Below are positions 34,527-42,537 of a DNA stretch of 64,000 nt, in pieces (the first letter of the stretch is position 1; every line of letters starts with the position of its first letter). The stretch is from CAIMUX01 sp964473865 (GTDB taxonomy: Bacteria; Eisenbacteria; RBG-16-71-46; CAIMUX01): the NCBI GenBank assembly GCA_964473865.1, contig CAYYQN010000022.1, positions 1 to 64,000 of the forward strand, read 5' to 3'. Under the pieces are notes generated by a model. The model had not been told where the DNA came from. It saw only the letters and a program-made list of their open reading frames with translations, and searched no databases. The translations under genes were made by a program, and so were the position numbers.

Positions 34527-36758
34527 TCACTCCAGACAGATGAGCGTCTTTGTCCAGGCGCGGTCTCCAGCGGACAGGCGGGCGAAGTAGACGCCCGGCG
34601 AAACCCGGGTTCCCTCGCTACTCCGTCCGTCCCACTCGATGCAGCGGTCCCCCTCTCCGGCTTTCTCCGGCGACCGGAACCAGACCACGCGTCCCGCGGC
34701 ATCGAAGATGCGGAGCGCCACCCGTTCAGTCTCGGACAACCGGTACCACAGCCGCGCTGAGTTGCGGAACGGGTTCGGGACCGCACTCAGGAATCCCGTC
34801 TCCTCACCGCCGGCCATTGGGGGAACGGAGACAATCGGACAGGGGTTCGTTTCACAGGACGTCCACTCGCCATGCCACACACCGGGCGCCGCACAGTCAG
34901 CCTCGAGCGTCAAGCTGCAGGCCGATCCCGGCTCGCAGCAAGCGCCAATCACGCCCCCGCAGGCAACCGGCCAGACTCCGATCAATCCGCACTCTGCGTT
35001 CGCGTCCGGCGCACAGGGAGATTCGGCGTCCAGGCTGTAGTTCCCGGTCGGACGGTTGCAGAAGAGCGGGTCGTCGCTTTGATTGCCGTCGCCGGCGCCC
35101 AGACCCTCCAGCCCATGAACCCAATCACCCTCCGAGTTGCCAAAGACGTCGGTACACGAAACGGACGGAGTCTGCACTGCCCCGTCGGCGAACACTGCGA
35201 CGCCGTTGTTGAAGGCCACGATGCAGTTCTCCATGGTGAACGAGGCGTCCATCTCGAAGTAGATCGCGCCCCCGCGCGCGCCCCGGTTGCCCACGAAGGT
35301 GCAGTTGCGGAACGTCGGGCTGTCCTGGGCGAACAGGATCGCGCCCCCCGCATCGGTCGCCGTGTTCCGGTCGAACAGGCAATCGGTGAAGGTCGGGGAG
35401 GAGCTGTAGTTGCATCCAACCGCTCCGCCATGGTAGGCGCTGTTGAGCCGGAAGATGCAGTTGCGCACCGCCGGTGAGGATCCGTTGTAGCACCAGAGGG
35501 CGCTGCCCCACGCGTGCGCGGAGGCGTGGGTGACGGTGAAACCCTCCAGAATCGTCGCGGGCGTCTCTCCGCTCTGACAGATGATGACCGGTCCGGCGTC
35601 CTGAGCATCGATGATGCACGCGGATGGGTTCCCGCTGCGCGAACGGATGGTGAGAGCCCGCCCCTGAAGATCGATGTTGTAGTTGCCCGTGCCGCTGAAG
35701 ATGGCGTCACAGAGCTCGATGGCGCTGCCGGACGGGACTTGGTTCACGGCATCGGCGATGGTCGTGTAATCGCCGCCGCCGTCCGGGCATACCAGGTAGG
35801 TCTGCGGCTGCAGCGCCGGACACGGATCCGGGGAGCATGGCGTATTGACAAACCAGATGCTGGAAGGCGGGCAGTCAGTGGCATTGGTCATCATGCAGAC
35901 GCCCAGGTGGCTGCAACACGCGCCGGGCGGGAGCTGGGGGCAGGGGTTCGGCGCGCAGCTGGTCTGAGTGCTGTCCCACGTCGCGGGGAAGGCGCAGTCG
36001 GGCCGCGTGCTCAGCCGGCAACCCCCGACCAAGTCGCAGCAGGTCCGCATGATGACATCGGTGCACGGATTCGGCGCACAAGCGGCACCAAATCCGAGCC
36101 ACTGGTGCTCCCAAGGCTGCCCCTCGCATTCCGCCCCGGACATCAGGGTGCATGCGCCGGTGGCCAGATTGCAGCATGCGCCTGTGCAGGGGCTCGGCTC
36201 GCAGCTGGTGCCCACCCCCATGAACTGCCAACGCATCTCCAGTTCGCAAAGAACCTGATCCATGACGTGGCAGTTGCCCTGGGGATCACAGCACCCGCCT
36301 GTATTCTGGCCCACGCAGGGGCTCGGCTCGCAGGTTGATCCCGCCCCCCACCACATGAACCAGCAGTCCCAAGGAAGCGTCATCTCGCAGTAGCCTTCGG
36401 GAAAGCAGCATGCACCGTAGGGCGGCGGACAGAGATTCGGGATGCAGCTCGTCTCCGGTCCCAACCAGGTGCCCGTGCAGTACTCCTGTAGCGTGACCTC
36501 GCAGGAACCCTCGGGATAGCAGCAGGCACCGGTGGGAGGCGGGCAGGGATTCGGATCACAGTTGCTGCCCTCACCCATCCAGTTGCCGGCGCACTCCGCC
36601 TGGACCAGGTACTCGCAGTGACCATCCGGGAAGCAGCAGGCCCCCGCTTCCTGAGCCCCGCGGCTGGCCTGCGCGGCGCTGCCGGGAACCAAGCCGTTCC
36701 ACAGAATCACCGCGAACAAACCCACGAACCTCGTCATCGCCCTGCGTGGCCGAAGCAT
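34527..36758 (-). CDS. Exported Cys-repeat, beta-helix protein with FlgD-type sorting domain
   Basis: 743 residues. A signal peptide (FVGLFAVILWNGLVPGSAAQA) leads to about seven Cys-rich units of 35-45 residues, each opening G-A-C-C or similar (GACCFPDGHC, GACCYPEGSC, GGCCDPQGNC, GACCSHLGVC) and ending CxPNPC or CxPSPC. A right-handed beta-helix region follows (about residues 325-590; IADAVNQVPSGSAIELCDA, GGAIYFEMDASFTMENC), then one more Cys unit. The protein ends in a FlgD Ig-like domain (NPFRNSARLWYRL ... GVYFARLSAGD) of the kind used as a C-terminal sorting tag. The start is the ATG at 36756-36758 with GGGAGG 6 nt upstream. A longer open frame runs on to 37535 but overlaps the regulator gene. 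The gene has a sigma-54-like promoter. Confidence 0.88.
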   Translation of the reverse strand: MLRPRRAMTRFVGLFAVILWNGLVPGSAAQASRGAQEAGACCFPDGHCEYLVQAECAGNWMGEGSNCDPNPCPPPTGACCYPEGSCEVTLQEYCTGTWLGPETSCIPNLCPPPYGACCFPEGYCEMTLPWDCWFMWWGAGSTCEPSPCVGQNTGGCCDPQGNCHVMDQVLCELEMRWQFMGVGTSCEPSPCTGACCNLATGACTLMSGAECEGQPWEHQWLGFGAACAPNPCTDVIMRTCCDLVGGCRLSTRPDCAFPATWDSTQTSCAPNPCPQLPPGACCSHLGVCMMTNATDCPPSSIWFVNTPCSPDPCPALQPQTYLVCPDGGGDYTTIADAVNQVPSGSAIELCDAIFSGTGNYNIDLQGRALTIRSRSGNPSACIIDAQDAGPVIICQSGETPATILEGFTVTHASAHAWGSALWCYNGSSPAVRNCIFRLNSAYHGGAVGCNYSSSPTFTDCLFDRNTATDAGGAILFAQDSPTFRNCTFVGNRGARGGAIYFEMDASFTMENCIVAFNNGVAVFADGAVQTPSVSCTDVFGNSEGDWVHGLEGLGAGDGNQSDDPLFCNRPTGNYSLDAESPCAPDANAECGLIGVWPVACGGVIGACCEPGSACSLTLEADCAAPGVWHGEWTSCETNPCPIVSVPPMAGGEETGFLSAVPNPFRNSARLWYRLSETERVALRIFDAAGRVVWFRSPEKAGEGDRCIEWDGRSSEGTRVSPGVYFARLSAGDRAWTKTLICLE

Positions 36759-36908
36759 ATTGAACCTCCCTGCCTTGCACCGTCGTTCCGGTCTGCTCTG
36801 TCGGCCCGCCCGAACGCTGACCATCCGCTCCACACCCACGGTCCCTTCAGAACAGTTGCGGAAAGAGGATTCGCTCGCGGTGCGACGGGCGTGCCTCACC
36901 GCCGAGTG

Positions 36909-36923
36909 GCAACCACTGTGCCC
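36909..36923 (-). promoter_or_regulatory. Candidate sigma-54 (-24/-12) promoter
   Basis: On the minus strand the sequence reads GGGCAC-AGTGG-TTGC. It has GG and GC elements at the required spacing and differs from TGGCAC-N5-TTGC only at the first base. Predicted transcription would start near 36898 and lead into the beta-helix protein gene with a leader of about 140 nt. An NtrC-type regulator gene ends 2.5 kb away, beyond the target gene. Strength is not known. Confidence 0.5.
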
Positions 36924-37020
36924 GGACGCGGCGATTTTCGCCCTGGTCGTAACAGTCAGATGGACCATGAGTTGCGGAGCAGGCGTCGCGGGTGGGCCGA
37001 CAACGAGGTCGACCCGGGAA

Positions 37021-37050
37021 ACCGCCGGGTTCCTACAGAAACCCGGCGGT
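37021..37050 (-). terminator. Terminator hairpin after CarH-like regulator gene
   Basis: A perfect 11-bp inverted repeat ACCGCCGGGTT / AACCCGGCGGT with an 8-nt loop, starting 28 nt after the regulator stop on the minus strand and followed by TTTCCC. Confidence 0.65.
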
Positions 37051-37077
37051 ACTTCCCGGAGAATAGAACGCCACGGG

Positions 37078-38010
37078 TCACAACCCGCGGGCCCAGGCGT
37101 CGAGATCGGAAAACGTCTCGATTCGCTGCGCCCCTTCGCCAGAGACCGCCCCGGCGCCGCCAACCACCAGCGCAGTCGGCGCGGGCAGCAGGGAACGCAG
37201 ACTCCGTAGCACTGCGGCGGCGCGCACCTCGCCGAAGTGAACGGACAGACTGAGGGCCACCGCCGCGGCCTGTCGATCGACAGCCGCCGCGACGATCTCC
37301 GCAAGGGGCACTTCGGTTCCCAAGTAGAGCACGCGCTTCCCGGCCTGCGCCAGCACCACGGCTGCCATCTCCAGACCGAGGTTGTGAGCCTCTCCCGGGG
37401 GTGTGGCCAGAAGGACCACCGGTCCGCGCGCCGAGGCCTCCAACGGCAAGCGCAACGAGCGGAGCAGATCCCCGACCCGCTCCGCGCAGAAGTGCTCGTG
37501 CCGGATCTCCAGCCGGCCCGAGCTCCAGGCATCACCGACAGACCGAAGCAGCGGCCCGACCAGGTGCTCCAAAAACGGCATCGGACCGAGCCGGGCCCAG
37601 CCGAGCAGGAGACTCTGGGTCAAGGCCACGGCCTCGAACGACTCGACCGCTTCCAGGCAGGTCCGGACCTCCAGCGCGGGCCCGAGGGTCTTGTCCACGG
37701 GCGCCGGAAACTCCGGCGGAGGGAGTGCGGACGGCTCCCGGAGGAGAGCCGCGAGATCCCGCTCGGAAGCATGGATCACATCGCCCGCGCGGTGGCCTCG
37801 GGCGACGGCCTGGGCGATGCGCCGGAGCCGAGGGATGCTCGAAAGCCGGTAGAGGCGGTGCCCCGACGGCTTGCGCTCGGGAACAGGAAACGCGTAGCGG
37901 CGCTCCCACGTGCGCAAGGTCTCCGGGGGAACACCGCAGGCCCGGGAGAGGGCCCCGATGGAGATCATCCCGGCGTCCGCCGCCGTTCGGGCGCTGGCCT
38001 GTGGCTTCAT
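37078..38010 (-). CDS. carH: MerR-type B12-dependent light-sensing repressor, CarH/LitR family
   Basis: 310 residues. The N-terminal MerR helix-turn-helix (SIGALSRACGVPPETLRTWERRY, about 17-85) is followed by a helical bundle and a B12-binding Rossmann domain. The bundle has W-x9-E-H (W162 ... E172-H173), and the Rossmann domain has E-x-H-x-x-G (E207, H209, G212). Both motifs define CarH photoreceptors, which bind adenosylcobalamin, repress in the dark, and release DNA when light breaks the Co-C bond. The likely targets are its own region and the divergent 39-kb intergenic region. Carotenoid genes, the usual CarH targets, are not in the window. The downstream hairpin at 37021-37050 ends it. 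Confidence 0.88.
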   Translation of the reverse strand: MKPQASARTAADAGMISIGALSRACGVPPETLRTWERRYAFPVPERKPSGHRLYRLSSIPRLRRIAQAVARGHRAGDVIHASERDLAALLREPSALPPPEFPAPVDKTLGPALEVRTCLEAVESFEAVALTQSLLLGWARLGPMPFLEHLVGPLLRSVGDAWSSGRLEIRHEHFCAERVGDLLRSLRLPLEASARGPVVLLATPPGEAHNLGLEMAAVVLAQAGKRVLYLGTEVPLAEIVAAAVDRQAAAVALSLSVHFGEVRAAAVLRSLRSLLPAPTALVVGGAGAVSGEGAQRIETFSDLDAWARGL

Positions 38011-38119
38011 GGCGATACCCTCCTCGGCCCCGCAGGGAACCGCCCGCTTGACTCCGGGACCGGCGTCAAGCGGGCGGGCGCATCTCGGGAAGTCCCCGGG
38101 ACTCGAGCCGGCCGTCCGG

Positions 38120-38854
38120 CTACTGCGGCAGGATCACGGAGTCGATGACGTGAATCACGCCGTTGCTCGCAAGCAGATCGGCGCTCACGATCCGGGCTCC
38201 GTTCACCTGGACGTGGTCGCCGCTCTTGCTGAAAGTGACCTTCTGACCCTGCACGGTGCTGGCTTCCCTGGTCTTCATTACCTCCGCCGCCCGCAGCGTC
38301 CCGGGAACGACGTGGTAGGTGAGGACCTTGGCCAGCTGGGTCGGGTTCTGCAGCAGCGACTCAACGGTTCCCGCCGGCAGTTTGGCAAACGCGGCGTCCG
38401 TCGGCGCGAAGACCGTGAAGGGACCCTTGCCCTGCAGCGTCTCCACCAGACCCGCCGCCTTGACGGCCGCGACCAGGGTGTTGAAATTCCCCGCCGCCAC
38501 GGCAGTGCTGACGATATCTCGTTCGGACCCAACCACCGACGCGGCCTGGGCCTTGGTCGCGCCGCAGGATCCGCCGGAATGAGCCGGAACCGCCAACCCG
38601 ACCGAGACGGCCAGCAGAGCCACGGCCAAGGTGGCCGGCGCCCAACGCCGCTGGATCGCCTTCCAGGAAGCGACCTGATAGATCGCGGCCAGACCCACGA
38701 GGCTGTAGATGATGACGCCGAGCGGATTCACGCTCCCAAAGCGTCCGGCACCCGAGAGGAACGCGACGAGGTCGAACTTGGCGAGGGCGACAAGGCCCCA
38801 GTTGAGTCCGCCGACCACGAGCAGGATGGCGGCGAGAATGTCCAGCTTCTTCAT
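38120..38854 (-). CDS. DUF378 membrane domain fused to fasciclin (FAS1) domain
   Basis: 244 residues. Residues 1-65 match the small DUF378 membrane family (KKLDILAAILLVVGGLNWGL, second helix LGVIIYSLVGLAAIYQV). A third hydrophobic segment (ATLAVALLAVSVGLAVPAH) leads to a C-terminal fasciclin domain (IVSTAVAAGNFNTLVAAVKA ... TVFAPTDAAFAKLP ... YHVVPGTL ... NGVIHVIDSVILP). FAS1 domains act outside the membrane in adhesion. I start it at the second ATG (38854) because GGAGG then lies 8 nt upstream; an upstream ATG would place that site inside the gene. It lies about 110 bp upstream of carH on the same strand, so co-transcription is possible. Confidence 0.88.
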   Translation of the reverse strand: MKKLDILAAILLVVGGLNWGLVALAKFDLVAFLSGAGRFGSVNPLGVIIYSLVGLAAIYQVASWKAIQRRWAPATLAVALLAVSVGLAVPAHSGGSCGATKAQAASVVGSERDIVSTAVAAGNFNTLVAAVKAAGLVETLQGKGPFTVFAPTDAAFAKLPAGTVESLLQNPTQLAKVLTYHVVPGTLRAAEVMKTREASTVQGQKVTFSKSGDHVQVNGARIVSADLLASNGVIHVIDSVILPQ

Positions 38855-39039
38855 CTTCCAATCCTCCATGGCGCCAGGAGCGCCGATCGTTTCCTGTTTG
38901 CGTGAAGACAGAGCGACGATTCCGGTTTCCAGTCAGGCGGCCAGGGGCTTCCACCACCGATCTACCCGGACCTCCGGAGCCCTCGGCTTCCCGCCGCTCG
39001 GGTTTCCTTGGGCTTCCCACCAACACCATGTTAGATTAT

Positions 39040-39083
39040 GAACAGATATCATCGATTGTGAATACTTTTCGAACAGATATAAA
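39040..39083 (+). promoter_or_regulatory. AT-rich promoter with paired 10-bp direct repeats
   Basis: A roughly 110-bp AT-rich island (39025-39135) contrasts with its surroundings. It holds GAACAGATAT at 39040-39049 and again at 39071-39080, 31 bp apart (about three helical turns). A sigma-70-like promoter TTGTGA-N16-TATAAA (39056-39061 and 39078-39083) overlaps the second repeat. This suits a repressor site, and CarH, encoded 1 kb away, is a candidate binder. Confidence 0.45.
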
Positions 39084-39511
39084 GGGATCGGCGAAGACTA
39101 TAACTACTTGTGAAAAATATGATTCCAAGCATTGATCGACTCCCGGTGGTCACTAGGTAATCCGAATCCCCCTCGCCTGTGTGATGAGGACGCCCCTGCG
39201 TGCCGGACCGGTCTTCCGGGGAGGAAAAGGAGTGGACGGCCCCGAACGCAGGGAGTAGGTTACGGACATAAGTCCATTACTGCCTCGTTCCAGCCTGGCT
39301 CCCCGGGGCATGGCCACCACCGGGCGGGCGCATCCCGCGGGACGCGCGGACACCCCGGGTTCGAGGCTGAGAGCCAACCGATCGCAAGGGAGGGCCGAAG
39401 GCGATGGAGATGAAGGATGGGTGCGTCAAGCCCGCTCGCGGCCCGATTCCGCCGGCGGGGAGTGCCGGGACGGCCGGCTCGGCGAGGTCAGCAAACATGG
39501 AGGGTGGAACG

Positions 39512-40117
39512 ATGCCGGAGGCGATGACCGCGCGGGTGGGCGCAGCCGCGCCGGACTTCGAGGCAAACGCTTTCGTCAGCCAGGTTGGCTTCAAGACAAT
39601 CAAGCTGTCGGACTACAAGGGGCGCTGGATCGTGCTCTGCTTCTACCCAGGCGACTTCACGTTCGTGTGACCGACCGAGCTGGCGGCGGTCGCCGCCCGT
39701 TATGAAGAGCTGAAGTCGATGGACGTCGAGGTCCTGGCCATGAGCGTGGACAGCCGATTCGTCCACAAGATCTGGCAGGAAGTGGAGCTCTCGAAGATGG
39801 TCAAGGGGGGAGTCCCCTTCCCCATGCTCACCGATGCCGGGGGTCGGATCGGGACCCTGTACGGAATCTACGACGAGGCTGCGGGGGTGGACATCCGCGG
39901 TCGCTTCATCATCGATCCCGACTTCGTCATTCGGGCGATGGAGGTCCTGACTCCGGAGGTCGGGCGCAATCCGGACGAGCTGGTGCGCCAGGTCCAGGCC
40001 TTCCAGCACGTGCGTAGGACGGGCGAAGTCACGCCTTCGGGGTGGAAGCCCGGGCAGACGACGCTGAAGCCGGGGCCCGATCTGGCCGGGAGGGTCTGGG
40101 AGGTCTGGAAACCCTGA
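39512..40117 (+). CDS. Selenocysteine-containing peroxiredoxin (AhpC/Prx1-like)
   Basis: Reduces peroxides at an active-site chalcogen. The frame 39512-40117 is continuous (201 residues) except for TGA at 39668-39670, exactly where the peroxidatic Cys belongs: the text reads DFTFV-U-PTEL against the family's DFTFV-C-PTEL. Downstream sequence in the same frame is a complete peroxiredoxin (MLTDAGGRIGTLYGIYDE, RGRFIIDPDFVIRA). A bacterial SECIS-like hairpin follows, so I read the codon as selenocysteine 53. The usual resolving Cys of the GEVCPAGW motif is Thr (GEVTPSGW), which suggests a one-Sec mechanism using outside thiols. Another Cys lies at position 43. The start is an ATG with GGAGGG upstream. 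The true stop is also TGA. Automated callers will split it at codon 53. Confidence 0.9.
39668..39670 (+). other. Selenocysteine-encoding TGA codon
   Basis: In-frame TGA at the peroxidatic position of the peroxiredoxin, with conserved Prx sequence in the same frame on both sides. Confidence 0.88.
39671..39700 (+). promoter_or_regulatory. Bacterial SECIS-like hairpin
   Basis: The stem GGCGGC (39682-39687) pairs with GCCGCC (39692-39697) around the loop GGTC. The apical GG begins 18 nt after the TGA, within the spacing typical of bacterial SECIS elements, which need a stable upper stem and G in the apical loop. Confidence 0.8.
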
Positions 40118-40164
40118 GGGCCCGACCACCTCGACCCAGGGGATCGGGTGCAGGCGGGGTACGA

Positions 40165-41571
40165 ATGACGGCACGCCAGTCCCCTCGTCCGCCAGCCGGG
40201 GCCAGAGGTGCGACCGAGGCGATCCTCGAGAGCATCTCCGACGGGGTCTTCACCGTCGACCTCGACTGGCGGATCACCTCCTTCAACCGCGCCGCGGAGG
40301 AGATCACCGGGGTCTCCCGCCGCGACTCGATCGGGAGCCTCTGCGCCGAGGTCTTCCACTGCAGCCTCTGCGAGACCGAATGTGCCCTGCGGGCCACTCT
40401 CCGCACCGGGCGGCCCATCATCGGCAAGACCGGCTATATCGTCGACGCGGCTGGAGCCAGCGTTCCGGTCAGTGTCTCGACGGCCGTCCTGCGCGATGCC
40501 GGGGGTAAGGTCATCGGCGGCGCCGAGACCTTCCGGGACCTGAGCGAAGTGGAGAGCCTGCGCCGGGAGCTCGAGGGCAGGTTCCACGTCGGAGACCTGG
40601 TCAGCAAGAGCCCGCTGATGCAGCGGATCTTCGAGGTGCTGCCCGCCATCTCCGCCAGCCCCAGCACCGTTCTGGTGCTGGGAAAGACCGGGACCGGCAA
40701 GGAGGTGATCGCGCGCACGATCCATTCCCTCAGCCCGCGGAGGGACGGACCATTCGTGGCTGTCAATTGCGCCGCACTTCCGGAGACGCTGCTGGAGTCG
40801 GAGCTCTTTGGATACAAAGCCGGCGCCTTCACCGGCGCGCAGAGGAACAAGCCGGGCCGCTTCGCGCTGGCCCGAGGCGGGACTCTCTTCCTGGACGAGA
40901 TCGGGGAGATGTCTCCCGCACTGCAGGTGCGCCTGCTGCGTGTCCTCCAGGAGCGCAGCTACGAGCCGCTGGGCGCCACACATTCGGAGCAAGCCGATGT
41001 CCGGATCATCGCGGCCACCAGTCGGGATCTCGCCGGAGGCGTGCGTGCGGGGGATTTCCGCGAGGACCTGTACTACCGGATCCATGTGGTGCGGGTCGAG
41101 CTGCCGCCTTTGCGCCGCCGCAAGGAGGACATCCCCCTCCTGGCTCACGGTTTTGTCGAGCGTTTCAACCGAGCGCAGGGGCGCACGGTTCGCGGGATCG
41201 CACCCGAAGCGCTCTCTCTGCTGATGGCGCATGACTGGCCCGGCAACGTGCGCGAACTGGAGAACGTGGTCGAGCGGTCGTTCGTCTTGTGCGGCGACGG
41301 TCCGATCGGCCTGAGGCATCTGCCGGAAGAGCTGACCATGCGACGAGGCGGCATCGCGCCGACGGCCGCCTCCGATCTGCGATCCGCGCGCGACCTGGTC
41401 GACGCTCAGTTGATCCAGACGGCGCTCGCACGCAACCGCTTCAACCGTTCCGCGGCCGCGCGCGAGTTGCGCATGCACAAGAGCACGCTCCTGCGCCACG
41501 TCCGCCGGTTGGGACTCGTCCTGCCGGCGGGAGACGGCCGTTCCCGCGGACGGAAGGACGCCCAGCCCTGA
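40165..41571 (+). CDS. PAS-containing sigma-54-dependent activator
   Basis: 468 residues. An N-terminal PAS domain (ILESISDGVFTVDLDWRITSFN) includes a Cys cluster FHCSLCETECAL that may bind metal or sense redox. The AAA+ domain has Walker A GKTGTGKE, the sigma-54 contact GAFTGA (YKAGAFTGAQRN), Walker B TLFLDEIGEMS, and a Fis-type C-terminal HTH (NRSAAARELRMHKSTLLRHV). There is no receiver domain. It sits directly upstream of the NifX/MinD cluster and 255 bp before a near-consensus sigma-54 promoter, so it is probably that cluster's activator. I start it at the ATG at 40165. A longer in-frame extension begins inside the peroxiredoxin gene. Confidence 0.92.
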   Translation: MTARQSPRPPAGARGATEAILESISDGVFTVDLDWRITSFNRAAEEITGVSRRDSIGSLCAEVFHCSLCETECALRATLRTGRPIIGKTGYIVDAAGASVPVSVSTAVLRDAGGKVIGGAETFRDLSEVESLRRELEGRFHVGDLVSKSPLMQRIFEVLPAISASPSTVLVLGKTGTGKEVIARTIHSLSPRRDGPFVAVNCAALPETLLESELFGYKAGAFTGAQRNKPGRFALARGGTLFLDEIGEMSPALQVRLLRVLQERSYEPLGATHSEQADVRIIAATSRDLAGGVRAGDFREDLYYRIHVVRVELPPLRRRKEDIPLLAHGFVERFNRAQGRTVRGIAPEALSLLMAHDWPGNVRELENVVERSFVLCGDGPIGLRHLPEELTMRRGGIAPTAASDLRSARDLVDAQLIQTALARNRFNRSAAARELRMHKSTLLRHVRRLGLVLPAGDGRSRGRKDAQP

Positions 41572-41877
41572 TCCTTTGATCGTCGGCGAACGAAGGCGCG
41601 GGTGCGCGCTGCCCTACGGTGCCGCGCGCGGCCTCCCCCGAAGCGCGGATGGGCCCCTGGGGATGGAGACGCGCTTCGGCCGGTCCTGATTGCCGCAAAG
41701 ATGCGACGATCCACTCCTCATACCGGCGCGAAGGTGCGGCCATATGTGATCACTCCCAGGATGGCTGGACTGTGTAACACGCTGCCTCGTAGTTGGTTCA
41801 GGCGGCTGCCCGGCCGCGGCCCGGGTGGCACGACGCGTGCACTGTCTTGCCGCAGGCACCATGAGGAGTCGAACGCC
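41572..41877. other. 306-bp upstream region of the NifX/MinD cluster
   Basis: Contains the sigma-54 promoter and palindromes that could be activator sites: GTGATCAC at about 41744 and GTGTAACAC at about 41772. No gene is supported. Confidence 0.45.
41826..41841 (+). promoter_or_regulatory. Sigma-54 (-24/-12) promoter
   Basis: TGGCACG-ACGC-GTGCA matches the consensus TGGCACG-N4-TTGCA except for one base, with the GG and GC dinucleotides at the required spacing. Transcription would start near 41852, 26 bp before the first gene of the cluster. The nearest upstream gene encodes a sigma-54 activator. Confidence 0.82.
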
Positions 41878-42486
41878 ATGTTGATCGCGCTCTCAGCGTG
41901 GAACGGCCGGATCGCCCCGCTCTTCGACGCGGCCCACCAGCTCCGCCTTCTGCGGATGGAGTCGGGACGCGTGGTGGCCGAGTGGGATGAGCCGGTTTCC
42001 GGGCTCAGCGCGGCCGAGAAGGCGGGGCGCCTTGCCGAGCGCGGCGTCGGACTCCTGGTCTGCGGCGCGATCTCGCACCCAGCTCGCCTCCTCGTCGAGG
42101 CCTACGGCGTTCGCATCCTGGCTTTCGTGGCCGGCGAGCAGTCCGACGTGGTTCGCGCGCTCACGACCGGCCGCCTGGCCGGGGAACGGGGGGCGGCGCC
42201 GGGGCGCAGGGCCGGCCGGCAAAGAGGCTGGCGGGCGCACGAATCCGATGCGGAGTGGAGGGTGACGATGGCAGAAGAGCCGCCGTCGCGCGGAGACCGT
42301 GAGCCTGCCGGAGGCGGACCCTGCGGCCGGAGGAAGGGCCGGGGCCCAGCTCCGGAGGGGAGACGGAAGGGGCCGGGCGGCACCTGCGTCTGTCCGTCCT
42401 GCGGTCACGAGGAGCCGCACCAGCAGGGAGTCCCTTGCACCCGCAGCCGCTGTCCGGAATGCGGGTCGGCGCTTGTTCGACACTGA
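41878..42486 (+). CDS. NifX/NifB-type iron-molybdenum-cluster-binding-like protein with zinc ribbon
   Basis: 202 residues. The N-terminal 100 residues have the dinitrogenase FeMo-cofactor-binding fold (LSAWNGRIAPLFDAAHQLRL ... GVGLLVCGAISHPA). The last 40 residues form a Cys-rich ribbon (CVCPSCGHEEPHQQG ... CTRSRCPECG). The linker is a low-complexity Gly/Arg stretch. The start has AGGAG upstream. Such two-domain proteins occur in conserved anaerobe clusters with MinD-ferredoxin ATPases, which is the context here. Cofactor and substrate are unknown; no nitrogenase genes are present. Confidence 0.85.
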   Translation: MLIALSAWNGRIAPLFDAAHQLRLLRMESGRVVAEWDEPVSGLSAAEKAGRLAERGVGLLVCGAISHPARLLVEAYGVRILAFVAGEQSDVVRALTTGRLAGERGAAPGRRAGRQRGWRAHESDAEWRVTMAEEPPSRGDREPAGGGPCGRRKGRGPAPEGRRKGPGGTCVCPSCGHEEPHQQGVPCTRSRCPECGSALVRH

Positions 42487-42537
42487 GGCGCGCCGGCGCG
42501 CCTCCAACGAGCCACCCGAAGAGGAGGGTAGATTGTC

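Larger units (their letters stand above)
36759..37077. other. 319-bp intergenic region between regulator stop and exported-protein start
   Basis: Carries the carH-side terminator (37021-37050) and the sigma-54-like promoter (36909-36923). Nothing else is recognised. Confidence 0.5.

Noticed and set aside
36759..37535. N-terminal extension of the exported Cys-repeat protein upstream of 36758
   Set aside because: Overlaps the CarH-like gene and a terminator; a good ribosome site and signal peptide are at 36758.
39404..39511. Extended start of the peroxiredoxin
   Set aside because: The upstream residues lack homology; GGAGGG supports the ATG at 39512.
39668..39670. The TGA as an ordinary nonsense mutation
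   Set aside because: It is exactly at the peroxidatic residue, the frame beyond is intact, and a SECIS-like hairpin follows.
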